This document shows positions 1 through 10,243 of a stretch of DNA of 64,000 nt, in pieces. Both the position numbers and the translations under genes were made by a program. The notes below the pieces were generated by a model, which saw nothing but the letters and a program-made list of their open reading frames with translations, had not been told where the DNA came from and searched no databases. This DNA comes from Geodermatophilus sp. YIM 151500 (lineage in GTDB: Bacteria; Actinomycetota; Actinomycetes; Mycobacteriales; Geodermatophilaceae): positions 116,140 to 180,139 of the forward strand of contig NZ_JAOVZT010000009.1 in the NCBI RefSeq assembly GCF_025716945.1, read 5' to 3'. Numbering within the stretch: the stretch's first letter is position 1; each line of letters opens with the position of its first letter.

Positions 1-212
1 GTGCTGACCTCGGAGTCGCTGATCACCCCGGCGCCGACGTGGGCGAGCGCGGCCTCCACGGCGCGCTCGTAGGCCGGGCTCTGGATCTGCGCCTCGGCGC
101 TCTCCCCGGCGTCGGGCGCGAGGGCGCTGGCGATCGCGATGCCGGTGCCGATCGAGGCGAATCCGGTGGTCGCAGCGGTGATGATGAGCAGGCGGGTGGT
201 GGGGCGGCGCAT
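1..212 (-). CDS. PepSY-type secreted protein, 5' part only
   Basis: The first 70 or so codons of a gene that runs off the left edge. The start is the ATG at 212, with a GAAGGAG ribosome site eight bases upstream. Residues 1-30 form a signal peptide or membrane anchor: a short RRP n-region, then a hydrophobic stretch rich in I, A and G. After it comes a segment ending AVEAALAHVGAGVISDSEV, which resembles the first helix and turn of PepSY domains. The gene is divergent from a two-component system, a common arrangement for PepSY proteins in actinobacteria. The family call rests on a partial sequence. Confidence 0.6.
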   Translation of the reverse strand, partial: MRRPTTRLLIITAATTGFASIGTGIAIASALAPDAGESAEAQIQSPAYERAVEAALAHVGAGVISDSEVS

Positions 213-267
213 GGTGGTGCTCCTTCGGGCAGGACTGCTGTCGTCGCGCACGACGCTAGGCAGGGGA

Positions 268-307
268 GGTGAGAGCACGATGAGAGGTGCGGCGGTCGGC
301 TCTCACC
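268..307. promoter_or_regulatory. inverted repeat between the PepSY gene and the response regulator
   Basis: In the 127-bp divergent gap, GGTGAGAGC (268-276) and GCTCTCACC (299-307) form a perfect 9-bp inverted repeat separated by 22 bp. It lies 30-70 bp upstream of the response regulator start, so it is a plausible operator, possibly for that regulator itself. Binding is inferred. Confidence 0.4.
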
Positions 308-339
308 GGCGCCTTACCCAGGTGCGGTAGGTCTGCACC

Positions 340-1014
340 ATGCGTGTCCTGGTGGTCGAGGACGAGGCCCGGCTGGCCGAGCTGCTGCGCCGCGGCCTGG
401 TCGAGGAGGGCCACGCCGTCGAGGTGGCCGGCACCGGCGAGGACGCGCTCTGGTGGGCCACCGAGGAGAGCTTCGACGTCGTCGTCCTCGACGTGATGCT
501 GCCCCCGCCGGACGGCTTCGAGGTCTGCCGCCGGCTGCGCCAGCGCCGCATCTGGACGCCGGTCCTGCTGCTCACCGCGCGCGGCGCGGTCGGCGACCGG
601 GTGACCGGCCTGGACGCCGGGGCCGACGACTACCTCGTCAAGCCGTTCGCCTTCGACGAGCTGCTGGCGCGGCTGCGGGCCCTGGCCCGGCGGGGCGGGG
701 TGGAGCGCCCGCCGGTGCTGGAGGCCGGCGACCTGCGGCTGGACCCGGCGTCCCGACGCGTGTGGCGGGGGGAGCAGGAGGTGGCGCTCTCCGCGCGCGA
801 GTTCGCCCTGCTGGCCACGTTCATGCGCCGTCCCGGGCAGGTGCTCTCCCGCGGGCAGCTCCTCGACGCGACCTGGGACTCCGCCTACGAGCGGGGGTCC
901 AACGTCGTCGACGTCTACGTCGGCTACCTGCGGGACAAGATCGACCGCCCCTTCGACCGCCGCTCGCTGGAGACGGTGCGCGGGGTCGGCTACCGGCTGC
1001 GGGCCGACGGATGA
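340..1014 (+). CDS. OmpR/PhoB-family response regulator
   Basis: A 224-residue two-component response regulator. The N-terminal receiver domain carries the acidic pair E7-D8, the phospho-acceptor D51 in VVLDVMLP, the switch T79 and K101 in the DYLVKPF motif. The C-terminal half is a winged-helix DNA-binding domain ending in the typical RGVGYRLR strand. The length is normal for the family. The stop overlaps the start of the histidine kinase (ATGA), so the two are translationally coupled. It probably controls itself and the divergent PepSY gene through the inverted repeat in the gap; the signal is unknown. Confidence 0.93.
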   Translation: MRVLVVEDEARLAELLRRGLVEEGHAVEVAGTGEDALWWATEESFDVVVLDVMLPPPDGFEVCRRLRQRRIWTPVLLLTARGAVGDRVTGLDAGADDYLVKPFAFDELLARLRALARRGGVERPPVLEAGDLRLDPASRRVWRGEQEVALSAREFALLATFMRRPGQVLSRGQLLDATWDSAYERGSNVVDVYVGYLRDKIDRPFDRRSLETVRGVGYRLRADG

Positions 1015-2351
1015 ACCGGCTGCCGCTGCGGGCCCGCCTCACGCTGGCCTTCGCGCTCGCGATGGCCGTCGTGCTGGGCGCGGCCGGCGTGTTCGTGCAG
1101 CTGCGGCTCGCGGACACGCTGCTCGACCGGGAGGCGCACGCCCTCGACGTCCGCGCCGAGGCGCTGGCGGCCGAACTGGGTGACGCCCCGCTGCCCGGCA
1201 GCCCGACCGACTTCGCCCAGTTCATGGACCCCCGGGGACGGGTGGTGGCCGCGACGCCCGGCTTCGAGCAGCCGCTGTTCGCACCGGCGGACGTCGCCGG
1301 TGCCGAGGCCGACGACCCGCTCGTCGTCGAGGCCGACGTGCAGCTCCCGGACGACGACGAGGCCGAGCCGGTGCTGCTGCGCGCCGGCCCCGCGGCCGGC
1401 GGGGTGCTCGTGGTCGGCAGCTCGCTGGAGGAGCGGGCCGACGCGCTGGACGACCTGCGCACCCAGATGCTCGTCGGCGGGCCGGTGGCGCTGCTGCTGG
1501 CCTCCGGCGCCGGCTGGCTGCTCGCGGGGGCCGCGCTGCGCCCGGTGGAGGCCATGCGGCGCCGGGCCGCCGCGATCTCCGCGGACAGCGCCGGCGAGCG
1601 ACTGCCGGTGCCGCCGTCGCGCGACGAGGTGTACCGGCTGGGGACGACGCTGAACGCGATGCTCGACCGCCTCGACGCGGGGCTGCGCCGGGAGCGCCGG
1701 TTCGTCGCCGACGCCAGCCACGAGCTGCGGACGCCGCTCGCGCTGCTGCGCGCCGAGCTGGACCTGGCGCTGCGCCGTCCCCGTTCGTCGGAGGAGCTGA
1801 CCGCGGCCCTGCGGTCGGCCGCTGGTGACGTCGACCGGCTCACCCGGCTGGCCGAGGACCTGCTGGCGCTGGCCGGCGGCGAGGAGGGGTCCGAGCTGCT
1901 GCGGGCCGAGCCGGTCGCCGTCCCCGACCTGCTGCACGCGATCGCCGGCCGCTTCGCCGCGCGGGCCGCCACCGAGGGCCGCACGGTGCTCGTCGAGCCG
2001 GGCGACGGCGCGGTCGTGCGGGGCGACCGGCTGCGCCTGGAGCAGGCGCTCTCGAACCTGGTCGACAACGCGCTCCGGCACGGCGGCGGCCGCGTCCTGC
2101 TGTCGGCCTCCGCCGAGGACGGCGCCGTGCTGGTGAGCGTGCGCGACGAGGGGCCGGGGTTCGGCGCGGACTTCCTGCCGCACGCCTTCGAGCGGTTCAG
2201 CCGCGCGGAACGCTCACGTACCTCGTCCGGAGCGGGGCTGGGGCTGGCGATCGTCGAGCTGACCGCCCGGGCCCACGGCGGCGAGGTGCGGGCCGGGGAC
2301 GACCCGGCCGGCGGCGCGGTGGTCACCATGCGGCTGCCCGCCGCGCGCTGA
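1011..2351 (+). CDS. two-component sensor histidine kinase
   Basis: A 446-residue membrane kinase. It has a transmembrane helix near residues 12-30, an extracytoplasmic sensor of about 120 residues, a second helix near 155-180 and a HAMP linker. The phospho-accepting His is near residue 236 in DASHELRTPL. The ATPase domain shows an N box (SNLVDNALRHGG), a G1 box (VRDEGPGFG) and a G2 box (GAGLGLAI). The ATG at 1011 overlaps the regulator stop by 4 nt. The sensor domain is acidic, rich in Asp and Glu, which might suit a cation or antimicrobial peptide ligand; that is only inference. Confidence 0.93.
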   Translation: MNRLPLRARLTLAFALAMAVVLGAAGVFVQLRLADTLLDREAHALDVRAEALAAELGDAPLPGSPTDFAQFMDPRGRVVAATPGFEQPLFAPADVAGAEADDPLVVEADVQLPDDDEAEPVLLRAGPAAGGVLVVGSSLEERADALDDLRTQMLVGGPVALLLASGAGWLLAGAALRPVEAMRRRAAAISADSAGERLPVPPSRDEVYRLGTTLNAMLDRLDAGLRRERRFVADASHELRTPLALLRAELDLALRRPRSSEELTAALRSAAGDVDRLTRLAEDLLALAGGEEGSELLRAEPVAVPDLLHAIAGRFAARAATEGRTVLVEPGDGAVVRGDRLRLEQALSNLVDNALRHGGGRVLLSASAEDGAVLVSVRDEGPGFGADFLPHAFERFSRAERSRTSSGAGLGLAIVELTARAHGGEVRAGDDPAGGAVVTMRLPAAR

Positions 2352-2395
2352 CCGGCGGGGCGACCCGGACCGCACGGCCCGGTCCGCGGGCGGAC

Positions 2396-2884
2396 TCAGC
2401 GGGGGCCGAGGTGGCGCAGCAGCGTCTCGCCGATGTCGTGCAGCGCGGCGACCTGCTCGGGGGAGAGCTGGTCGAACAGGTGCCTGCGGACGCTCTCCAC
2501 GTGGATGGGTGCGGCCTTCTCCAGCGCCGCGAACCCCTCGTCCGTCAGGATCGCCAGCTGCCCGCGGGCGTCCTCCTCGCACACCTGCCGGCGCACCCAG
2601 CCGCGCTCCTCGAGCCGGGAGACGGCGTGCGAGAGGCGGCTGCGGGAGGACAGGCAGCGGTCGGCCAGCTCGCTCATCCGCAGCATCCGGCCGGGCGTCT
2701 CCGACAGCTGCACCAGGATCTCGTAGTAGGCGTGCGAGATGCCGGCGTCACGGCTGAGCTCGCGGTCGAGCCGGTCGTGCAGCAGCAAGGAGCTGTACAA
2801 CCACGCCCGCCAGGCCTTCTGCTCGTCGGCGTCCAGCCAGCGCGGCTCACCCGAGGGGGCGGACGGCGCGCCGCTCGCGGTCAT
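2396..2884 (-). CDS. MarR-family transcriptional regulator
   Basis: A 162-residue MarR protein. After a Pro/Ser-rich tail come helix alpha1 (WRAWLYSSLLLHDRLDREL), the winged-helix core with recognition helix SSRSRLSHAVSRLEERGW, and wing RRQVCEEDARG. The C-terminal helices (residues 120-160) form the dimer interface. The ATG at 2884 was chosen because a -10 hexamer ends 6 bp upstream of it, implying a leaderless mRNA; an in-frame GTG lies at 2890. No adjacent target gene is obvious, and the ligand is unknown. Confidence 0.88.
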   Translation of the reverse strand: MTASGAPSAPSGEPRWLDADEQKAWRAWLYSSLLLHDRLDRELSRDAGISHAYYEILVQLSETPGRMLRMSELADRCLSSRSRLSHAVSRLEERGWVRRQVCEEDARGQLAILTDEGFAALEKAAPIHVESVRRHLFDQLSPEQVAALHDIGETLLRHLGPR

Positions 2885-2890
2885 GGGCAC

Positions 2891-2920
2891 AGGATACCGG
2901 CGGGACGATCAAGCGCTCAA
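2891..2920 (-). promoter_or_regulatory. leaderless promoter of the marR gene
   Basis: On the minus strand, TTGAGC (2915-2920) and TATCCT (2891-2896) are separated by 18 bp. The -10 ends 6 bp before the ATG at 2884, so transcription would begin at or beside the start codon. No Shine-Dalgarno sequence is present. Confidence 0.5.
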
Positions 2921-3010
2921 CCAGCGATCACCGCCCGCGCACCCGGGCCGCGACGTCCCGGTCACGGCGCGGGCGCGCGGACGGTGGTCCCGGGCGCGGA
3001 CGTCCGTCGG

Positions 3011-3526
3011 TCAGGCCGCGGCGGCCGCTGCGGACCGGGAGTCCGGCCGCAGCGCGGACGCCCGGTAGCCCTCGATCACCAGCTCGCGGGTGGCCATGTT
3101 CACCCAGCCCAGGTGGACCACCGCCGTGCGGGCGAGCTCGCCGAGACCCGGGGCGGCGCTGCGGTAGGTGGCGCCGCACTCGATGGCGAAGCGGGCGTCG
3201 GGCCACCGGAAGGCCGGGTCGAGGAAGACCTCCAGCGGGGGCGGCGGCATCCCGGCGGGTGGGTGGGCGTAGCCGAGGACGTCCGCGTACGCCGTCCCCG
3301 CGGTCGCGGAGAGCACCTCGCGGGCGTCGATGGCGCCGACCCCGTCGGGCCGGATGACGAACTCGTCGATGCCCCGCACGTGCCCGCCGGCCGGTTCGCC
3401 GTCGACGATCGTGCCCTCGAACGTGTTGTGCATCCGCACGCCCTCGGGCAGCAGCCCGACGACGACGAGCTCGGTGAGCCGGCCCTCCATCCGGAAGATG
3501 CGGGCGCGGGTGGACCGGTCAGACAT
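3011..3526 (-). CDS. DUF3237-like protein
   Basis: A 171-residue soluble protein resembling DUF3237/UPF0311, small beta-barrel proteins of unknown role. The family-like core is EGTIVDGEPAGGHVRG followed by IRPDGVGAIDAREVL, then a segment with bulky aromatic and Pro residues. An Ala-rich tail ends the protein. The start overlaps the stop of the metallo-beta-lactamase gene by 8 nt, so the two genes form an operon and may share a substrate. No catalytic residues can be assigned; the family call is by recall of pattern. Confidence 0.6.
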   Translation of the reverse strand: MSDRSTRARIFRMEGRLTELVVVGLLPEGVRMHNTFEGTIVDGEPAGGHVRGIDEFVIRPDGVGAIDAREVLSATAGTAYADVLGYAHPPAGMPPPPLEVFLDPAFRWPDARFAIECGATYRSAAPGLGELARTAVVHLGWVNMATRELVIEGYRASALRPDSRSAAAAAA

Positions 3527-4376
3527 GGACCTTCTCCTTCGTCGGTTGCGGTCGTGCTTCCGGTTGCGGTTCGAAGCCGGCGAGCAGCGCCTTCAGCTCG
3601 GCCTGGGTCACCCCGGGCACCGGGTCGGCGGACGGCGTCGTGCGCAGCGTCGCCACGACCCGGTCGAGGCAGTCGTGCACGGGGGGCAGGTGGGAGCTGA
3701 GGACGACGCTCGGCTGCAGCCCGGCGAGCGCGTCGAGGGCGGAGCCCAGCGCGACCGGGTCGGCCATCGTCACCCAGCTGCTGTCCACGGTGGCCCAGGC
3801 CACCTGGCTGGGTGCCAGCACCTCCGGCGGGATGTCGTCCGCGCGGCGGGCGGCGGCCATGCCCGGCTCGGGCAGCGGGGCGCCGAAGCAGTCGGAGCTG
3901 AACAGCGCACCGGAGCGGTCGTCGAGCAGCCCGACCGTCGCCGGGCTGTCGAACAGCGGTGGTCGCAGCGCGCGCAGGTTCCGGTCGCCGACGTTGACGG
4001 TCTCGCCCGGGTTGACCAGCCGCACCCGGTCGAGCGGGAACGGGCCGTCGGGCAGCATCCGCCCGATCGCCATGAACGAGGTGAGCACGCGGGCCCGCGG
4101 CGCCAGCTCGAGCAGCCGGCGCAGGCTGCCGGTGTGGTCGCGGTCCTCGTGCGTCAGCCAGATCCAGCGCAGGTCCTCGATCGCGACGATCGAGGCCAGC
4201 GCGTCGACGAAGTCCTCGCCCAGGGCCGCGGTGCCGGTGTCGACGAGCACGGGCTCGGAGGCGTGGACGACGAAGGCGTTCATCGGGATGACGCCGACGC
4301 CGGGCACGGGCCAGTGGGTGGGGATCACCGTGGTGTCGGGGCCGGCCCGGAACGGCTCGCTCAGGACGGGGTCCAT
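3519..4376 (-). CDS. metallo-beta-lactamase-fold protein with an HxDxDH site
   Basis: A 285-residue MBL-fold protein. The metal motif is T-H-E-D-R-D-H-T-G near residue 80, in which the usual second His is Asp. This recalls the di-iron flavodiiron/ODP branch (HxExDH) rather than zinc lactamases. Later ligands include the Asp of SSDCFG and the His of SSHLPP. The ATG at 4376 is preceded by an excellent AGGAGGAA site. It is co-transcribed with the DUF3237-like gene. The substrate is unknown. No flavodoxin or rubredoxin domain is attached, so it may be a diiron sensor, reductase or hydrolase. Confidence 0.78.
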   Translation of the reverse strand: MDPVLSEPFRAGPDTTVIPTHWPVPGVGVIPMNAFVVHASEPVLVDTGTAALGEDFVDALASIVAIEDLRWIWLTHEDRDHTGSLRRLLELAPRARVLTSFMAIGRMLPDGPFPLDRVRLVNPGETVNVGDRNLRALRPPLFDSPATVGLLDDRSGALFSSDCFGAPLPEPGMAAARRADDIPPEVLAPSQVAWATVDSSWVTMADPVALGSALDALAGLQPSVVLSSHLPPVHDCLDRVVATLRTTPSADPVPGVTQAELKALLAGFEPQPEARPQPTKEKVHV

Positions 4377-4458
4377 CGGTTCCTCCTGACCACCGGGGGA
4401 CGGACCGGTCGGTCGAGGACGAGCCTCCGCCCGGGCGCGCGGGCGGCGGATCGGTGCG

Positions 4459-4522
4459 CGGTACCCGGTCAACGGGTGGCGGCACCCGGTTAACGACGGG
4501 TGGTGGCACCCGGTTGACGACG
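4459..4522. repeat. short tandem repeat at the 3' end of the LAL regulator gene
   Basis: About two and a half copies of a 24-bp unit built on ACCCGGTTAACGACGGGT. The last copies lie inside the final codons of the regulator and the rest between its stop and the MBL gene. The first copy is 3 bp shorter. Confidence 0.7.
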
Positions 4523-7492
4523 AGCGCGCCCGGGTCGGCCGGCGGCGGGCGCGCGCTGGGCGGACGGGCGCTGTTCGGCGGGCGCGCGCTCGTCGGCGGG
4601 CAGGCGCTGGGTGGCGAGCGCGGCCAGCGCCGCGCGGTCGGAGGCACCGGTCTTGCGCAGCAGGTCCGCCACGTGCTTCTCCACCGTGCGCGGGGACAGC
4701 ACGAGCGCCTCGGCGATGCGCCGGTTGGTCAGCCGGTGGCCGAGCAGCCGGAGCACGTCCACCTCGCGGCTGGTGACGCCGCGGGCGAGCAGGTCGTCGG
4801 GCACCGGCGACAGCCCGCGCCCGCGGCGGGGGACCCGGCCACCGGCCTCGCGCAGCCGGGTGCGGCAGGCGGTCGCCAGACGCGGCCGGTCGTGGTCGGC
4901 GAACCAGCGCACCGCGGCCTGCAGCCACCCCACCGGATCGCCCCACCCGTCGCGCCGCGCGGCCGGCGCGACCAGCCACCCAGTCAGGTGCAGCAGCCAG
5001 TCGGCGTCGACGTAGCCGGCGAGGTCGGCCGTGCCCGCCGCGAACGCGGTCTCCGCCGCGGCGGGGGAGGACCGGCCGAGCCGGACCGCCCGCGACACCT
5101 GCAGCAGCGACCGGTTGAACCGGGTGCCGCTGCCGGGGGCGGCGGCGGCCCGGGTGGCCGCCTCGTCGGCGTCCGGCCGGTCGAGCGCGTGCAGCAGGGC
5201 CCACAACCCCCAGTGCGGGAAGTGGTGCCCCGGCGCCGCTCCGAGCAGTTCCACCGCCCGGTCCAGGGACGCCCTCGCCGCCTCCGGATCGCCCTCGTGG
5301 AGCGCGAGCATGGCCCGGACCCGCCCGTGCTCGCCCGCCGCGACCGCGACCTCGCCGCCGCCGGCCGCGCGGGCCCGGTCGAGGGCCTCCTCCATCCGTT
5401 CCGTGTCGAGCTCGTGGGCGTAGGAGCGGGCCAGGGTGAGCAGCGCGGGGGCGAGCACGGCCGATCCGGTGCGGCGCGCCGCCGCCGCGGCCTGCACGGC
5501 GGCCGCGCGGCCGGCGGCCGGCCGTCCGCGCGCCACGAGCGCCTCGGCGAGGTGGAACTCGACCAGCGCCAGCGTCGCCGTGGTGCCGGTCTCCACCGCC
5601 GCCCGGCGGGCCTGCTCGAGCCGGTCGGTCCGCATCGTGTCGAGCAGGTCGACCGTGCCGAGCTCGTGCAGCGCGCGGGCGCGCCAGGAGCCCAGCGCGT
5701 GCAGATCAGCCAGGTCCAGCGCCGCGGCGAACGCGCGCTCGGCGGCGTCGACGTCGTGCAACCGGTCGGCCCGCCCGATCACCTCCCACGCCTCGCACGC
5801 CACCTCCGGTGCCACGTCCGGCGCCGCGAGCACGGCCCGCGCCCGGGACCGCGCGCGGGCCGGCAAGCCGGCTGCCGCGTCGATCTGCGCGCCCAGCACG
5901 GCGGCGGCCGGGCCGGGGAGCCCGGCGTCGGCGAGCTGCCGGCGCGCCTCCTCGAGCCGACCGGCGCCCAGCAGCGCCCGGGCGAGGCTGAGCCGGAGGG
6001 CGCCGGCGCGCTCCGCGTCGTCACAGCGGTCGCGCCGCCCGTCGCAGCGGTCGCGCCGCCCGTCGCAGCGGTCGCGCCGCTCGTCGAGCGCCGGGGCCGC
6101 CAGGGCCAGCGCGGCGTCGACGTCGCCGGCGAGCGCCCGCACGGCGGCCAGGTCCTCGCGGGTGGCCAGTGTGTCCGCCCCCGCGCCGCCGAGCAGCTCC
6201 AGCGCCCGCTCGAGGTGCGCGGCCGCGGTGCCGAGGGCGCCGCCGCGCCGCTCCCGGTTCCCGAGCTCGACGAGCAGCGTCGCGGCGCGCTCGGCGTCCC
6301 CGGCCAGCTCGGCCAGGTGGGCGGCGACCGCCAACTCCGGGCCGGCCGGCCGCGGGTGCACCTCGGTGACCACGTCCAGCGCGCGCCGGGCCAGTGCGGA
6401 CCGGTCCGGGCCGATGAGCGAGGTGGCGATGTGGTCGCGGGTGAGGGCGTGCCGGAAGCGCAGGGCGCCGTCGTCCGGGTCGGTGGTGAGGAAGGCGGCG
6501 TACGACGCCTCCCGCAGCGAGGCGAGCACCTCCCCGGGGGGCAGGCCCGTCACGCGCGCGAGCGTCTCCGGCTCGAGCCGGCGTCCCAGCAGCGCCGCGG
6601 CCTGCAGCACCGCCCGGGTGCGCGGGTGGAGGGTGGCCAGGCGCGCGGTGACCGAGTCGGCGACGGTGGGCGGCACGGCCGCGTGCAGCCGGCGCTCCAC
6701 GACCCGCCAGCCGTCGTCGGTGTCGAGCAGCGCGCCGGCGCGGGCCAGCCCGGCGAGCAGTTCCTCCACGTGGAAGGGCACGCCGTCGGCGCGGTCGCGG
6801 ACGAACCGCAGCAGCCCGGCGGGCACCGCGTCGACGCCCAGGCAGGCGCGCACCATGCGGTCGACGTCGCGGTCGTCGAGCGGACCCAGCTCCACCAGCT
6901 GCGCGGCGCGGGTGTCGGCCGCCCGGCGGACCGCCCGGTAGGCATCCCCGGGGGGCTCCGGGCGCAGCGTGACCAGGCAGCCCGCGGCGTGGTCGGCGGT
7001 GTTGGCGAGCAGGTAGTCGAGCACCACCACGGTGTCGGAGTCGGCCCAGTGCAGGTCCTCGACCAGCAGCAGGGCGCCGCGCTCCCGGGTGGCCGCGTGC
7101 AGCAACCGCAGCAGCGCCTCCGCCAGCGCGGGCGGGGCGGGCGGTGGGAGCGTTCCGGCGTGCTCGCCGGTCAGCCGGTCCAGCAGGGCGCGCACCGGCC
7201 GCAACCCGGGGTGCGCCGGCCAGCCCGCCCGGAAGGCGCCGGCCACGGCCTCGGCGAACGGCCCGGTCGGGTAGGCGGTGCCGCGCTCGAGCACCCGTCC
7301 GTGCAGCACCTGCAGGCCGCGGCCGGCCGCCCGGGTGCGCGCCTCCGCCAGCAACCGGGACTTGCCCGTCCCGGCCTCGCCGAGCAGCGCCAGGCCGCGA
7401 CCCCGGCGCGAAGCCGCGTCGTCGACGGCGTCCGCGACGGCGCGCAGCTCGGCGTCCCGCCCGACGAGGACCGGGCACAGCAGCGGGCCCAC
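4490..7492 (-). CDS. LAL-type (large ATP-binding) LuxR-family regulator
   Basis: A large STAND-type regulator of about 1000 residues. It has an AAA/NACHT-like ATPase at the N terminus with Walker A GEAGTGKS (residues 38-45) and Walker B LLLVEDLHWAD near 160. A long alpha-helical, Ala/Leu-rich middle is probably TPR-like. The C terminus is a LuxR helix-turn-helix (TSREVDVLRLLGHRLTNRRI, then SPRTVEKHVADLLRKTGASD). The GTG at 7492 was chosen because VLVGRDAEL, the usual family start, follows directly; an ATG at 7627 in the same frame would add a translated DNA duplication. Such proteins activate sugar, antibiotic or stress operons. The target is unknown; the divergent small membrane protein is one candidate. 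Confidence 0.87.
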   Translation of the reverse strand: MGPLLCPVLVGRDAELRAVADAVDDAASRRGRGLALLGEAGTGKSRLLAEARTRAAGRGLQVLHGRVLERGTAYPTGPFAEAVAGAFRAGWPAHPGLRPVRALLDRLTGEHAGTLPPPAPPALAEALLRLLHAATRERGALLLVEDLHWADSDTVVVLDYLLANTADHAAGCLVTLRPEPPGDAYRAVRRAADTRAAQLVELGPLDDRDVDRMVRACLGVDAVPAGLLRFVRDRADGVPFHVEELLAGLARAGALLDTDDGWRVVERRLHAAVPPTVADSVTARLATLHPRTRAVLQAAALLGRRLEPETLARVTGLPPGEVLASLREASYAAFLTTDPDDGALRFRHALTRDHIATSLIGPDRSALARRALDVVTEVHPRPAGPELAVAAHLAELAGDAERAATLLVELGNRERRGGALGTAAAHLERALELLGGAGADTLATREDLAAVRALAGDVDAALALAAPALDERRDRCDGRRDRCDGRRDRCDDAERAGALRLSLARALLGAGRLEEARRQLADAGLPGPAAAVLGAQIDAAAGLPARARSRARAVLAAPDVAPEVACEAWEVIGRADRLHDVDAAERAFAAALDLADLHALGSWRARALHELGTVDLLDTMRTDRLEQARRAAVETGTTATLALVEFHLAEALVARGRPAAGRAAAVQAAAAARRTGSAVLAPALLTLARSYAHELDTERMEEALDRARAAGGGEVAVAAGEHGRVRAMLALHEGDPEAARASLDRAVELLGAAPGHHFPHWGLWALLHALDRPDADEAATRAAAAPGSGTRFNRSLLQVSRAVRLGRSSPAAAETAFAAGTADLAGYVDADWLLHLTGWLVAPAARRDGWGDPVGWLQAAVRWFADHDRPRLATACRTRLREAGGRVPRRGRGLSPVPDDLLARGVTSREVDVLRLLGHRLTNRRIAEALVLSPRTVEKHVADLLRKTGASDRAALAALATQRLPADERAPAEQRPSAQRAPAAGRPGRARRQPGATTRR
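6020..6082. repeat. three 21-bp tandem repeats inside the LAL gene
   Basis: Three nearly identical 21-bp units (6020-6040, 6041-6061, 6062-6082) keep the reading frame and add the heptapeptide RRDRCDG in tandem, placing three Cys residues seven apart in the helical middle of the regulator. This looks like a slippage expansion. Confidence 0.8.
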
Positions 7493-7570
7493 GCCCCGAG
7501 CCTCGCGCGGCCGCCGGTGTCGGACAAGCGGCTGGCCGACGAGCGTCCCGTCGGCCGCGGCCCGGCGACG

Positions 7571-7630
7571 GGTCGGCACGTCGAGGAGGAGACTGGTCGG
7601 CACGTCGAGGAGGAGACTGGTCGGCATGTC
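7571..7630. repeat. duplicated 24-bp unit carrying the ribosome binding site
   Basis: Two perfect 24-bp copies (7571-7594 and 7595-7618) plus a partial third running into the ATG at 7626. Each copy contains GAGGAGGAGA, so the downstream membrane protein gene has two identical Shine-Dalgarno sequences. The third copy differs by one base (CACG to CATG), which creates the start codon. Confidence 0.8.
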
Positions 7631-7958
7631 GACCCCGACCCTCACCGGCGCCCGCACCCGCTTCCCGTCGTCCGTGCTCGTGGTGGTCGGGCTGGCCGCC
7701 GGCTTCGGCGTGGCACAGGGCACCGGGATCCGCTGGCTCGGCGGCGCGCTGTTCGTCGGCGCGGGGCTGGCCGCGGCCTGGCTCTGGTACCGCCGCCGCG
7801 GGCTCGCCGTCGCGCTGGGCCTGGCCGGCGTGTACGTCGCCGCTTTCGTGCTCGCGCACGTGCTCGCCCTCGGCGTCGGCCTGTCCGCGTGGCTGGCGGT
7901 GACGCTGGTGACCGCCGCCGCCGCGGGCGTCACCTACGCGGTCGCCGACCGGCGCTGA
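7626..7958 (+). CDS. small membrane protein of unknown function
   Basis: A 110-residue protein with about four hydrophobic segments: SVLVVVGLAAGFGVA, LGGALFVGAGLAAAWLW, LGLAGVYVAAFVLAHVLAL and WLAVTLVTAAAAGVTYAV. A basic YRRRG loop lies between the second and third. It matches no family I recognise. The start has a GGAGGAGA site at good distance inside a duplicated DNA unit. It is divergent from the LAL regulator, with about 130 bp between the chosen starts, so the regulator may control it. Confidence 0.72.
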   Translation: MSTPTLTGARTRFPSSVLVVVGLAAGFGVAQGTGIRWLGGALFVGAGLAAAWLWYRRRGLAVALGLAGVYVAAFVLAHVLALGVGLSAWLAVTLVTAAAAGVTYAVADRR

Positions 7959-7971
7959 GTGCACCGGTCGG

Positions 7972-8020
7972 CCCCCTGCGGGGTCCCGTCGCGAGCCTGC
8001 GAGCGGCGGGGGGCAGGGGG
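7972..8020 (+). terminator. GC-rich stem-loop between the membrane protein gene and typA
   Basis: CCCCCTGC (7972-7979) pairs with GCAGGGGG (8013-8020) around a GC-rich loop, 14 bp past the stop of the membrane protein gene. Only a short TCCTT follows, so it may end transcription weakly or act on the typA leader. Confidence 0.4.
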
Positions 8021-8122
8021 TCCTTCGAGTAGCCTGGGAAGGTCGCCGGGACGGCGGCCGTTCACCACCGGTGTCGGGCGCCAGCGGGCGCCGAACCCCC
8101 GAGCTCCCGAGGTGCCCTCCGC

Positions 8123-10012
<1,890 letters not shown>

Positions 10013-10243
10013 CACCCCCACCCGGCGTCGACCATCGGCGGCTGGTCGCCCCCATCGGCGTGTCGGCCAGCCCTTCGGCGATGATCGCCCCAGGGTCGCG
10101 TGCCCACGAACTCACGCCGGGTGACGACGCTCCGGACGGCGGCGGCACGCCCGCCGAGCGCGAGCCGAGGCGCGCCGCGCCGGCTGCCTACGGTCTCGTC
10201 GGACCACTGGCACACCCACCAGCGAGAGGCGGGCCGAGCGCCG

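Noticed and set aside
453..2351. Very long open frames on both strands throughout the GC-rich DNA, such as 4454-8032 or 12354-14468 on the plus strand
   Set aside because: They overlap recognisable genes in other frames, have Arg/Pro/Ala-biased shadow composition and no family motifs.
7493..7627. ATG at 7627 as the start of the LAL regulator
   Set aside because: It would translate a DNA duplication (PTSLLLDV twice) that serves the opposite gene as a ribosome site; the GTG at 7492 precedes the family's usual start.
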